The notes under the pieces are model-generated. The model made no database searches and was not told where the DNA came from. It saw only the letters and a list, made by a program, of their open reading frames with translations. Shown here one piece after another: positions 1 to 6,357 of a stretch of 19,406 nt of DNA (position 1 is the stretch's first letter; the number at the start of each line of letters is the position of its first letter). Made by a program: the position numbers and the translations under genes. Origin of the DNA: Thermoplasmata archaeon (GTDB taxonomy: Archaea > Thermoplasmatota > Thermoplasmata > Lutacidiplasmatales > UBA184). The DNA is taken from positions 1-19,406 of the forward strand of contig JASHPV010000067.1 in NCBI GenBank assembly GCA_030037875.1, read 5' to 3'.

Positions 1-153
1 AATGGAAGGCCCCACGCCCCCGGACGCGGGTGTCCCCGAAGCAAGAGCCGGGCCCGGGAGTTGACTGTGATTTTATTGTCGAGCCTGTGACAGAATTCCC
101 GTCAGAAAGGCCGGAGGCCTGAATAAAATCCCAAAGCTTGGCCCTGAGGAAGA

Positions 154-160
154 TTTAATA
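154..160 (+). promoter_or_regulatory. Probable TATA box of the RHH/FtsZ operon
   Basis: TTTAATA follows a purine-rich stretch (GAGGAAGA) that could serve as a BRE, in an AT-richer island of otherwise GC-rich DNA. An archaeal start about 25 bases downstream would fall near 183-187, giving a leader of about 35 bases before the ATG at 220. No experimental start is known; this is a positional inference. Confidence 0.5.
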
Positions 161-184
161 CCAGAACTTTGCATATCAGTCAAA

Positions 185-215
185 TGTCAGACAAAATGGC
201 CAAATGCGTCTGACA
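185..215 (+). promoter_or_regulatory. Two GTCnGAC pseudo-palindromes, candidate operator
   Basis: TGTCAGACA at 185-193 and CGTCTGACA at 207-215 are both centred on GTC-N-GAC and lie 22 bp apart, about two helical turns on the same DNA face. They overlap the predicted transcription start and leader just before a ribbon-helix-helix gene. RHH proteins bind short paired sites of this kind and often repress themselves, so autoregulation is the simplest reading. Binding is inferred, not shown. Confidence 0.4.
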
Positions 216-219
216 AGCA

Positions 220-588
220 ATGGCCGAAACTTCCGAGCGTGTCACGGTCCGGATCCCGCAGGATCTCATCGAAAAACTTCGTCAGATCCAGGAGTCGAAG
301 AGCACTGCGACGATTTCAGACACCATTCGCGAGGCGTTGGAGCGGTACGTGGAAGTCAATCTTCCTCCTCCGAACATCACGAAGGTCGTGGTCGATCTCT
401 CCCGTCAAGATAACCGGCAGCTCGAGGAGTTCGTGCGAGAAGGCGGCTCGGTGTCGGTCGATGACGCGGTACGTTCCGCCGTCCGGGAATACATCCGCAC
501 GCGCGTCGAGCAGTTGAATCAAACCTCCTCCCGCCCCCGGCGGGAGGGGGAGCCGGTCGCCGCTTCGGGGGAGAGCCCATCTCCGTAG
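220..588 (+). CDS. Tandem ribbon-helix-helix DNA-binding protein (CdrS-like)
   Basis: A 122-residue protein made of two successive ribbon-helix-helix units. Unit 1 (about residues 6-46) has the typical pattern of a short strand (ERVTVRIP), a helix (DLIEKLRQI) and a second helix (TISDTIREALERYV). Unit 2 (about 53-98) repeats it (TKVVVDLS, then VSVDDAVRSAVREYI). A Pro/Ser/Arg-rich tail follows. Most RHH proteins carry one unit and dimerise; two in one chain could form the fold intramolecularly. It precedes the FtsZ-like gene by 22 bases and is probably co-transcribed. In haloarchaea a small RHH protein, CdrS, is encoded beside ftsZ2 and controls cell division genes, so a division regulator is the best inference. 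The ATG at 220 is the first in this frame. Confidence 0.85.
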   Translation: MAETSERVTVRIPQDLIEKLRQIQESKSTATISDTIREALERYVEVNLPPPNITKVVVDLSRQDNRQLEEFVREGGSVSVDDAVRSAVREYIRTRVEQLNQTSSRPRREGEPVAASGESPSP

Positions 589-610
589 CCGTCGGGAGAG
601 GCGGCGGTCG

Positions 611-1645
611 ATGGAGCCCGATTCTCTTGAGGCATGGGCCTCGGCGAATCTGAAGAGCACCTTCGCGGTGATCGGCCTCGGCGGGGCCGGCAGTGAAGCC
701 GCGCAGGACCTGGTCGAGCTCGGCATCACCGGGGTGGAAACCTGCCTCATCAACACGGATGCGAAGAGCCTCGAACGAGTTCGCGCGGACCGGAAGGTCC
801 TGATCGGCCAGCGGCATCTTCGGGGCGGGGGGAGCGGAGGAGACCGGGAGGCGGTCCTTTCGGCCATTGAGGACGGGAAAGCGGACCTCCAGGCCCGCCT
901 CGAGGAGTTCGAGATCGTCTTTCTGGTGGCCGGATTGGGGGGAGGCACCGGCAGCGCCCTGCTCCCCTACCTAACCGGACTCCTGCGCAAGAGCCACTCG
1001 TTGGCCATTCCGGTCGCATTTCTTCCGTTCCACATCGAGCTCGACAGCAACCCGGTGCGCCGGTCCAACTCCCTGCAGGCGCTGGAGGAGCTCGAGCATC
1101 TCGACGGGCTCCTGCTGGCCTTGTCGAACGAGAAGCTTCGGCGGTTCGAGAGTTTGCCGCTGCAGCGCGTCTTCCACGTCCGGAACACGTACCTACACCG
1201 GCTCGTGACCAGCCTCGTGGACATGGTCGAGAACCCGTCCCAGCTCAACGTGGACCTCGCCAGTCTCAAACGTCACCTACGTGACGCCGGTCTCTCCACC
1301 CTGCTGTATGCCGAGCAGCACGTCTCCGAACCGGAAAGGCTGATTCACCAGGCGCTCACAGAGTCGTTGCTCGACTTCGACCTGGACGAGGCGCAGTCGG
1401 CCTCAGCGCTGATCCACCTAGATGGGGGGTCGAACATGACGCTCCACACTCTGGACCGGGTCCTGTACTCGGTCCAGCACCGGCTGGGCCGCCCCCAGCG
1501 GCTCATGTTCGGGACCCGAACGCATCCCGAGACGCGGGAAGTGATCCGGATGACGGCCGTGGTTGGCGGGCTGCGTCGTCGAGCAGCCCGGCAAGCGCTG
1601 ACGACGGCTCCTCCTGCTGCTCTCCCGCTCCCCTCCGTCCACTAG
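611..1645 (+). CDS. FtsZ-like tubulin-superfamily GTPase with altered T7 loop
   Basis: A 344-residue tubulin/FtsZ-superfamily protein. Visible landmarks are the N-terminal GLGGAGSEA loop (22-30), NTDAKSL (48-54), the tubulin signature GGGTGS (110-115) and the SNEKL segment (172-176) that matches the PNDKL region of FtsZ. The T7 loop, which completes the GTPase site of the next subunit, reads NVDLASL (213-219): the first acidic residue (D215) is kept but the second, D212 in E. coli numbering, is Ser218. The C-terminus is a short Ala/Pro tail without a recognisable FtsZ tail peptide. A purine-rich GGGAGAGG at 594-601 precedes the ATG. It probably polymerises with GTP in division or cell shape; reduced hydrolysis is inferred from the Ser. 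CetZ-like membership is possible, but the SNEKL region favours FtsZ. Confidence 0.85.
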   Translation: MEPDSLEAWASANLKSTFAVIGLGGAGSEAAQDLVELGITGVETCLINTDAKSLERVRADRKVLIGQRHLRGGGSGGDREAVLSAIEDGKADLQARLEEFEIVFLVAGLGGGTGSALLPYLTGLLRKSHSLAIPVAFLPFHIELDSNPVRRSNSLQALEELEHLDGLLLALSNEKLRRFESLPLQRVFHVRNTYLHRLVTSLVDMVENPSQLNVDLASLKRHLRDAGLSTLLYAEQHVSEPERLIHQALTESLLDFDLDEAQSASALIHLDGGSNMTLHTLDRVLYSVQHRLGRPQRLMFGTRTHPETREVIRMTAVVGGLRRRAARQALTTAPPAALPLPSVH

Positions 1646-1659
1646 GACACGGAAGAGCT

Positions 1660-1675
1660 CAGGGGCTTGGCCCTG
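1660..1675. terminator. Small hairpin between convergent genes
   Basis: CAGGG and CCCTG pair around a six-base GCTTGG loop within the 38-base gap between the converging FtsZ-like and trmY genes. There is no T tract, which archaeal termination usually uses, so this may be incidental; five-base stems are common in GC-rich DNA. Confidence 0.2.
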
Positions 1676-1683
1676 GGCTGCGT

Positions 1684-2298
1684 TTACGGGAGAGTGCTCG
1701 CGAGAGCGTCCCACCGGTTATGCAGGACGTCGATGCACTGGGAGGCCCGAAGGGAAATCGGTCCCAGCGACACCGGTGGGACTCGCAGCTGGGTCAGAAT
1801 CTGCTGTTCTTCCGTCGTCGGGTCGTCGGGGTCGCTCAGCACGGCCCCAACGCTTGCAGGGGACAATGCAACCGGGGTATACGGCGGGCCGGACTCCGTG
1901 AGCCAGACCGTATCGACTTCGTTGACGAAATCTCGGAGCACCGCCGACGGGTCGGCCGGCCCGACGACCAATCCAGGGGATGCCTCTACGTCCCGCTCGA
2001 GTGTGGCCGACCGGACGAGCGCGTTTTTGAGCAGCGCGGCGGTCGACCGTTCGTCCGGATTGAGATACCTCAGCCCTTGGCCGATGAGCTGGATCCGTCG
2101 GGCCCTCGGGGGCGGCTCAGCTTCGAAGAGAACAGTGAACTCGGTATCCCGACGCAGCCCGTTCGATATGGTGAAGGCCGTTGAGACGGCGCGGGCCACT
2201 TCGTCCATTCGCCCCCCGGCCCCGGCCAGGTCGTTGAGAGAGAAATTTCCCGACACGGGGACTCGATGGGCCAGGAGCAAGAAGCGGCGCTTCACCAC
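1684..2298 (-). CDS. trmY: tRNA (pseudouridine(54)-N1)-methyltransferase TrmY
   Basis: A 204-residue SPOUT-family methyltransferase. TrmY uses S-adenosylmethionine to methylate N1 of pseudouridine 54 in the T-loop of archaeal tRNAs. Family marks are clear: RRFLLLAHR (4-12) at the first strand, GNFSLNDLAGAGGRMDE (17-33), LRYLNPDERSTAALLKNAL (76-94), SPGLVV (107-112), an acidic TTEEQQIL segment (161-168) and the C-terminal knot segment VSLGPISLRASQCIDVL (176-192) with its conserved cysteine. Length matches the family (about 195-205). The start is GTG; two GTG codons stand together at 2298 and 2295 and a TAA closes the frame upstream, so either may be used. It lies 45 bases after the 2344-2994 gene and may share its transcript. 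Confidence 0.93.
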   Translation of the reverse strand: MVKRRFLLLAHRVPVSGNFSLNDLAGAGGRMDEVARAVSTAFTISNGLRRDTEFTVLFEAEPPPRARRIQLIGQGLRYLNPDERSTAALLKNALVRSATLERDVEASPGLVVGPADPSAVLRDFVNEVDTVWLTESGPPYTPVALSPASVGAVLSDPDDPTTEEQQILTQLRVPPVSLGPISLRASQCIDVLHNRWDALASTLP

Positions 2299-2343
2299 GG
2301 GCCGGAACCGACCCGGACCATTACGCCGTCGACCGGCGCCCGT

Positions 2344-2994
2344 CTAAAGAGCTGGGTGCCGGGATCCGGGCGGATGGGGCTTGGCCGACTTGGCCGGGCC
2401 GGTGCGCTCGAGCCAGATCTCGTCGCCGAGCTCGTGGTACACCGCGCGAGCCTCCGGGCTGCTGGCCACCTCTCCGTGGGGCATTCGGAAGCCGCCCGAC
2501 CGGGCGTTCCGCGAGGAATAGACGACATCTTGCTCGCCGGCCTCTGCCATGGCCTGAGCCTCCTGCCGGGCCAGGTCGAAGATACGGTCCTTCCGGAACA
2601 TCCAGTAGTGGATGCGCCACTCGCGGCCATCGTAGAGCGTGGTCTCGTCGCGCTCGGTTTGCAGGATCCCGGTGTCCTCGAGCATGTAGAACGTGTCGCG
2701 GTCGTCGGGTTCCAGGACGTTGTCAATGATCCGTTCGTTAAAGCCGAAGAAGTTCAGGACGTGGGCGGCGATGGTACGAGCGTCCTCTGGACGCATGCCT
2801 TCATGGCCCACGGACCGACGGATGGCCTTCGCAAGCGAGTCAACGTCAACCGGGCCGGTCGAAGCGAGGATCGGGTCCTCCGGAAGGCCCGTCCGGGTCA
2901 TCCGGATGTCCTCCGAGGACCGGAGCGGGAGCGGGTTGCGGAGCGTGTAGCCCTTCTTGCCCGTACGCCGTTCAGTCCCAGTAGAACGCTGCAT
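2344..2994 (-). CDS. Conserved hypothetical protein (possibly DUF6015 family)
   Basis: A soluble 216-residue protein. Its middle part, roughly residues 50-150, resembles a conserved archaeal family that I associate with Thermoplasmata (I believe DUF6015, from memory). Typical pieces are VLNFFGFNERIIDNVL, DRDTFYMLEDTGIL, TLYDGREWRIHYW and RKDRI. The pattern suggests a helical part followed by a winged-helix-like hairpin, but no catalytic motif is visible and I assign no function. Two starts are possible: ATG at 2994, the first after a TATA-like box, and ATG at 2901, preceded by GGAGGA eight bases upstream and giving 185 residues. The last 20 residues are Pro/Lys-rich and probably disordered. 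It lies immediately upstream of trmY in the same direction. Confidence 0.75.
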   Translation of the reverse strand: MQRSTGTERRTGKKGYTLRNPLPLRSSEDIRMTRTGLPEDPILASTGPVDVDSLAKAIRRSVGHEGMRPEDARTIAAHVLNFFGFNERIIDNVLEPDDRDTFYMLEDTGILQTERDETTLYDGREWRIHYWMFRKDRIFDLARQEAQAMAEAGEQDVVYSSRNARSGGFRMPHGEVASSPEARAVYHELGDEIWLERTGPAKSAKPHPPGSRHPAL

Positions 2995-3045
2995 ACAGAC
3001 AATAAGTCGAAGGGTTCGTATTTGAAGCCATCGTGATGCGAAGGC

Positions 3046-3053
3046 TATTTTAT
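3046..3053 (-). promoter_or_regulatory. Probable TATA box for the 2344-2994 gene
   Basis: On the minus strand this reads ATAAAATA, about 52 bases before the ATG at 2994. A start 25 bases downstream would give a leader near 30 bases for that ATG, or about 120 bases if the better ribosome-binding site before 2901 is used. It probably drives trmY as well. Confidence 0.5.
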
Positions 3054-3113
3054 GCCCACGCCACGCGGGTTATTCCTCGTCAGTAAATCTCCGTCGTAGT
3101 CCCTTCCTGCCGT

Positions 3114-3680
3114 TCACCGTCGAACGCGCTGGACTCGCTGAAGCGCCTCGAGTCGAGGCCGCCACTCCCCGGATTCGATTCGCCCCTCGAGTTCCGCGAG
3201 CTCCTCTGCGATTGGCACGACCGACTTGGACAGGTAGACATGCGCCATTGACGCTCCCGCCGGCCCCGTCCACTCGCGGTCCGTCCACTCGCGAGCGCGA
3301 AACTCGTAATACTCGGGCGCGGGGACGAACCAGATGAGTCCGTCATCGGTAGACTTGAGCGAGTTGGCCCCTCGCCGCTGGATCTTGAGGCGGAGATGTT
3401 CCTCCACGGCCTCGGGCAGATTGAACACGAGCTTCTCCGTGAGATGTGCGGGCGCGATGAACCGGTTGTGCAGGGTCTCGATGCCGAGCACGTCGCCGGC
3501 CCGATGGGCCGCGACCACCCGAACGATCCCAGGCCCCCGCGCGAGAAAGGCGATACCGCGGCCCGGAGCGCGGAGTCCGCGCGACTCGGCCACGGAGTAG
3601 CGGATCATGGCCGCCACTTCCGTGGGGAGTTGGAGGTTGAGCCAAGTCGGCCTGACGGCCTTCAGAATGACGTACTCCAT
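3114..3680 (-). CDS. Hypothetical protein, 188 residues
   Basis: Not recognised. The protein is soluble by composition, with no membrane segment or signal peptide. The first 100 residues alternate short hydrophobic strands with charged turns (for example VRPTWLNLQLP, GIAFLARGPGIVRVVAAH, EKLVFNLPEAVEEHLRLKI), which suggests a small beta-rich domain. A second segment contains LIWFVPAPEYYEFRAREW, and the C-terminus (about 150-188) is a charged helix. Codon use and high third-position GC match its neighbours, and the frame stays open throughout, which supports a real gene. It starts at an ATG close to a TATA-like element, so its mRNA may be almost leaderless. It shares direction with the two downstream genes but is 119 bases away and they have their own promoter. 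Confidence 0.65.
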   Translation of the reverse strand: MEYVILKAVRPTWLNLQLPTEVAAMIRYSVAESRGLRAPGRGIAFLARGPGIVRVVAAHRAGDVLGIETLHNRFIAPAHLTEKLVFNLPEAVEEHLRLKIQRRGANSLKSTDDGLIWFVPAPEYYEFRAREWTDREWTGPAGASMAHVYLSKSVVPIAEELAELEGRIESGEWRPRLEALQRVQRVRR

Positions 3681-3704
3681 CCGCCACGAAAGGACGGCCG
3701 GGTC

Positions 3705-3714
3705 CGTATAAGAA
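3705..3714 (-). promoter_or_regulatory. TATA-like element for the 3114-3680 gene
   Basis: The minus strand reads TTTCTTATAC here. A start 25 bases downstream would lie within a few bases of the ATG at 3680, which would make a leaderless or near-leaderless mRNA, a common archaeal arrangement. Confidence 0.4.
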
Positions 3715-3770
3715 ATCTTAGATGGGCTGCCTCACCGTTCACGTTGGGCCTCGCGCGGTCGAAGACGAGC

Positions 3771-3776
3771 CTAAAA
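3771..3776 (+). promoter_or_regulatory. Weak TATA-like element for the 3843 gene
   Basis: CTAAAA is the most AT-rich stretch ahead of the 3843 ATG and would place a start near 3800, with a leader of about 40 bases. It is a weak match, chosen mainly by position in the divergent gap. Confidence 0.3.
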
Positions 3777-3801
3777 GCCTATGGTGACCTGACCCATCTT
3801 G

Positions 3802-3824
3802 TTTGACCGGTTGCCCCGGTCGAA
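3802..3824 (+). other. Inverted repeat filling the leader of the 3843 gene
   Basis: TTTGACCGG and CCGGTCGAA form a nine-pair stem with one G-U pair around the loop TTGCC, ending 18 bases before the ATG at 3843. As DNA it could be an operator; as RNA it would be a hairpin covering most of the predicted leader. Confidence 0.35.
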
Positions 3825-3842
3825 GACCCCACCACGGATCCC

Positions 3843-4325
3843 ATGTACACGAACCGTCCCGTGCTCTCCATCGTCCTGTCGATCATCGCGGGGGTGTTCG
3901 TCGTGGTGGACGGAGCCGTCCTCTGGAACGAGGGATGGTTTCTGAACCTGATTCATCCGGGAATCGGAAACTTCTCCCTCTTCTACGGTCAGACCGAGGC
4001 ACTCGAAGGATTCCTAATCATCGCGCTGGCGTTTGTGATGATGGTGTGGCCGCGAACCCACCTCTACGCCGGCCTCGCGATTGTCATCATTTCGGTTCTG
4101 AGCCTGCCGGGCGGTGGCGGCTTCTTCCTCGGGTGGGTTATCGGGGCCGTTGGAGGCATCCTGGGAATGGTCTTCCGGCTGCAGTATTACTATCCGGGGC
4201 CCGAGGAATTTCGGGTCGCACGAAAGCTGTCCTGGGTAGTGTACGGCCGCCCTCCTGTCGTCCAAAAGTCTGTAGAGTCGAGCCCGAGTGAACCAGTCTC
4301 GAACCTGCGCGACTCTACGCAATAG
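3843..4325 (+). CDS. Four-helix membrane protein of unknown function
   Basis: A 160-residue integral membrane protein with four predicted helices at about 8-28, 53-69, 73-89 and 93-112, then a hydrophilic cytoplasmic or external tail of about 48 residues rich in Ser, Pro and charge. The last two helices are joined by LPGGGGFFLG and followed by GAVGGILG, a glycine-rich pattern that reminds me of the DUF6114 type of four-helix protein, but this resemblance is from memory and weak. No catalytic or metal-binding residues stand out. It starts at the first ATG after the divergent promoter region. Its stop is followed by a 263-base gap before the next gene. Confidence 0.75.
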   Translation: MYTNRPVLSIVLSIIAGVFVVVDGAVLWNEGWFLNLIHPGIGNFSLFYGQTEALEGFLIIALAFVMMVWPRTHLYAGLAIVIISVLSLPGGGGFFLGWVIGAVGGILGMVFRLQYYYPGPEEFRVARKLSWVVYGRPPVVQKSVESSPSEPVSNLRDSTQ

Positions 4326-4382
4326 ACCTCGTGAAACGCGCGCATTCGCCCCCGTATCCTCGCAAGGCTACCCAACTGGGTC

Positions 4383-4547
4383 GCCCGACCGGTGAGAGGT
4401 CACCGTCCGGGCCAACCCTCCGACTCCCCTGCGGACTCACGCGGGGTGAGTTCGTTCATTAAGTGCAGGCGCGCTGCGGCCCCCGGGATCACGTTGGTGT
4501 CGAACCGGGATTACCCTTGCGCCTTGATAACCGGCGGTGACGACACC
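4383..4547 (+). ncRNA. Candidate structured RNA between 4325 and 4589
   Basis: The 263-base gap holds successive inverted repeats. At 4383-4412, GCCCG and CGGGC enclose CGGTGA-GAGG-TCACCG, separated from it by a 2x2 internal loop. At 4432-4454, CGGACTCAC pairs with GTGAGTTCG (one G-U) around GCGGG. At 4465-4477, GCAG pairs with CTGC. At 4496-4547, GGTGTCG pairs with CGACACC and encloses ACCG/CGGT. Four stems in a row suggest a structured transcript: a leader of the MFS gene, a 3' end of the upstream gene, or an independent RNA. No known family was recognised, and GC-rich DNA produces short stems by chance. Confidence 0.3.
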
Positions 4548-4588
4548 CAGCTGGCGAAGGCCCAAACGTCTCAGCGGACGGCGACGGC

Positions 4589-5857
4589 TTGGTAGCGGCC
4601 ACCGGGCGGTCGTCGGTATCGTCCGGGCCGGCGACGCCCCTCCGGGTCCTCCGGAACCGCAGCTTCCTACGCCTCTACTCCGCGGCGGCCGCTTCCCAGC
4701 TCGGGGCGGCGATCTTCTCCGTCTCCGTCGCCTGGGTCGTCTACCATCGCACGGGGAGCGCTCTCGACATCACCTACATCGGAATCGCGGGCGTCGTTCC
4801 GGGCGTCGCGATCGGACTTTTCGCAGGGGTACTGGCGGACCGGTACAACCGCCGCACCTTGATGATCCTCTCTGACGTAATCCGGGCGGTTGCACTCACC
4901 GCATTCACCGCCTACCTTGCCTCGATCGGATTCAACTTGCTAGTGACCCTCGCCGCCGTGGTCGTGGTCTACGGATTCACGGCCACCTTCCAGCCGGCCA
5001 GCAGTGCGATCTTGCCCCGCATGATGCCCACCGAGGACTTGGAGGATGCGAACGGTTTGCTGCTGGCCACCGGAATGGGGGCCCAAGTCGTCGGGTCGGC
5101 GGCCGGCGGGCTTATCCTCGCCTTTTCCGGCGCTGTTCCAGGCTTTGCGGTCAATGCCCTGACGTACCTCCTATCGGCGGTCTTCCTCGCACAGATCGCC
5201 TCCCGGGTGGGTGCCGTGGCTCAGGGCCTCGGAACACCGAGAGAGGAGGGGTCATTTTCTCGGGACCTTCGAGAGGGCATGAGGTACATCCGGGAGCGAC
5301 TACCTCTTCTCGAGGTTGTGCTGGGTGCGATGCCCGTCAATTTCCTCGCCTCGATGGTCTTCTCCTTTCTCGTAGTGTACAACGCCCAGATTCTCTCGAA
5401 TAACACGTCGGAGTACGCGTTTCTCGTGGCGGGCATCGCTGCCGGGATCGCGATCGGCGCGGTGGCCGTGGGCCGATTGGGAGCACGCCGATTCGCCGGC
5501 CCGCTCATCGCCATCGGGGTGGTGGTGGCCGGGGCGGGAGTCCTCGGCCTAGCGATCTCCCACGCCTTCGGGTGGTCCTTGTTGCTCGACATCGCCATCG
5601 GTTTCGTCATCGGTTTGATCAACACGGCGCTCGCCGCGACGCTCCAGGCCATCGTTCCGAACCAACTGCTGGGCCGAGTGCTTAGCGTCGAGCAGGTGGG
5701 AGGGTCCCTGGCCACCCCCGTGGGGATTGTCCTCGGGGGAATACTCATTACGCTGCACGGGGTGAAATTCGATTACCTGGTCGCCGGAGCCGCTCTGATC
5801 GCGAACGGCCTCGTGCTGGCGTCGCTCAAGGGAATTCGAACGCTCCGAGCCCCGTGA
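4589..5857 (+). CDS. Major facilitator superfamily transporter, probable drug/efflux type
   Basis: A 422-residue protein with the length and hydrophobicity of a 12-helix major facilitator superfamily carrier. The loop between helices 2 and 3 carries motif A, GVLADRYNRR (80-89), with the conserved Asp and Arg residues. The start LRNRSFLRLY before helix 1 and the long central hydrophilic loop (about 200-235, with PREEGSFSRDLREGMRYIRE) are typical of the enterobactin/macrolide-exporter-like branch, which extrudes small molecules using a proton gradient. The substrate cannot be read from sequence. The only start after an in-frame TGA at about 4532 is TTG at 4589, and no ribosome-binding site is evident, so expression may be weak or use a structured leader. 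Confidence 0.88.
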   Translation: MVAATGRSSVSSGPATPLRVLRNRSFLRLYSAAAASQLGAAIFSVSVAWVVYHRTGSALDITYIGIAGVVPGVAIGLFAGVLADRYNRRTLMILSDVIRAVALTAFTAYLASIGFNLLVTLAAVVVVYGFTATFQPASSAILPRMMPTEDLEDANGLLLATGMGAQVVGSAAGGLILAFSGAVPGFAVNALTYLLSAVFLAQIASRVGAVAQGLGTPREEGSFSRDLREGMRYIRERLPLLEVVLGAMPVNFLASMVFSFLVVYNAQILSNNTSEYAFLVAGIAAGIAIGAVAVGRLGARRFAGPLIAIGVVVAGAGVLGLAISHAFGWSLLLDIAIGFVIGLINTALAATLQAIVPNQLLGRVLSVEQVGGSLATPVGIVLGGILITLHGVKFDYLVAGAALIANGLVLASLKGIRTLRAP

Positions 5858-5918
5858 TGGCTTCGTCGCGGCTCTGGCCAAGGGACGCGACTGGGTACCG
5901 GCCCCGAAGCAGCCTCCC

Positions 5919-5933
5919 GCGGCCGCCGGCCGC
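5919..5933. terminator. GC-rich hairpin between convergent genes
   Basis: GCGGCC, three bases, then GGCCGC form a perfect six-pair stem in the 89-base gap between the converging MFS and three-helix membrane protein genes. The surroundings are also GC-rich and self-complementary. There is no T run, so a termination role is uncertain. Confidence 0.25.
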
Positions 5934-5946
5934 CCGGCGGCGCCGG

Positions 5947-6348
5947 TCAGATCAAGATGATCGCGGCGGCGGCGACGGCATAGAGTCCGGCGACGCCGAG
6001 GTACGCGAGCATCAGCAGGAACTGCTGTTTGTGAACATAGTCCATATCGGCCTCGCCGAAGGGGAGCTGGTGGCGGATGACCTCCCGGACATGGGACTTA
6101 GCTCCGAAGTCCGACCACGCTCCGGCGAATACGACGAAGATTGCTCCGATGAACAGCAGCAGGGGGACGGTCGCGCGGTAGCTCATGTACCCCAGGAGCG
6201 CGACCGGGGCGCAGACCCCTAAGATGAGGAAGAGCGCGTAGATCGGGATGGACGTGTAGAACCACCGGGCCCGAACAGCCGCCGCGTGGGCCTCGAGCAG
6301 CTCGACCTCGGAGGGGCTGGCCGTCGGGAGGGCCATCGACGGCACCAC
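5947..6348 (-). CDS. Small three-helix membrane protein, last gene of the importer cluster
   Basis: A 133-residue protein with predicted helices at about 33-54, 61-78 and 109-132, and a soluble charged loop (80-108, containing HVREVIRHQLPFGEADMDYVHKQ) between helices 2 and 3. The N-terminus (SPSEVELLEAHAAAVRARW) is an amphipathic helix. No family was recognised. The frame opens at GTG 6348, nine bases after the stop of the ATPase gene; a second GTG at 6345 and ATG at 6336 are alternatives, the ATG (129 residues) having GGTG six bases ahead. The tight spacing and shared strand imply co-expression with the ABC importer, so an accessory subunit is possible but unproven. Confidence 0.75.
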   Translation of the reverse strand: MVPSMALPTASPSEVELLEAHAAAVRARWFYTSIPIYALFLILGVCAPVALLGYMSYRATVPLLLFIGAIFVVFAGAWSDFGAKSHVREVIRHQLPFGEADMDYVHKQQFLLMLAYLGVAGLYAVAAAAIILI

Positions 6349-6357
6349 TCGGGCCGG

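Noticed and set aside
108..120. AGGCC-GGA-GGCCT inverted repeat near the left edge
   Set aside because: Five-base arms are too short to mean much in GC-rich DNA and the site lies upstream of the TATA box without a partner.
2266..3036. Plus-strand open frame opposite the conserved hypothetical gene
   Set aside because: The minus-strand protein has family-like segments and a promoter; the plus-strand frame has neither.
4496..4547. tRNA-like region: a minus-strand GGTTCGACACC resembling a T-arm and a seven-pair outer stem
   Set aside because: The outer stem encloses only 38 bases, too few for a tRNA, and no five-pair T stem or anticodon arm can be formed.
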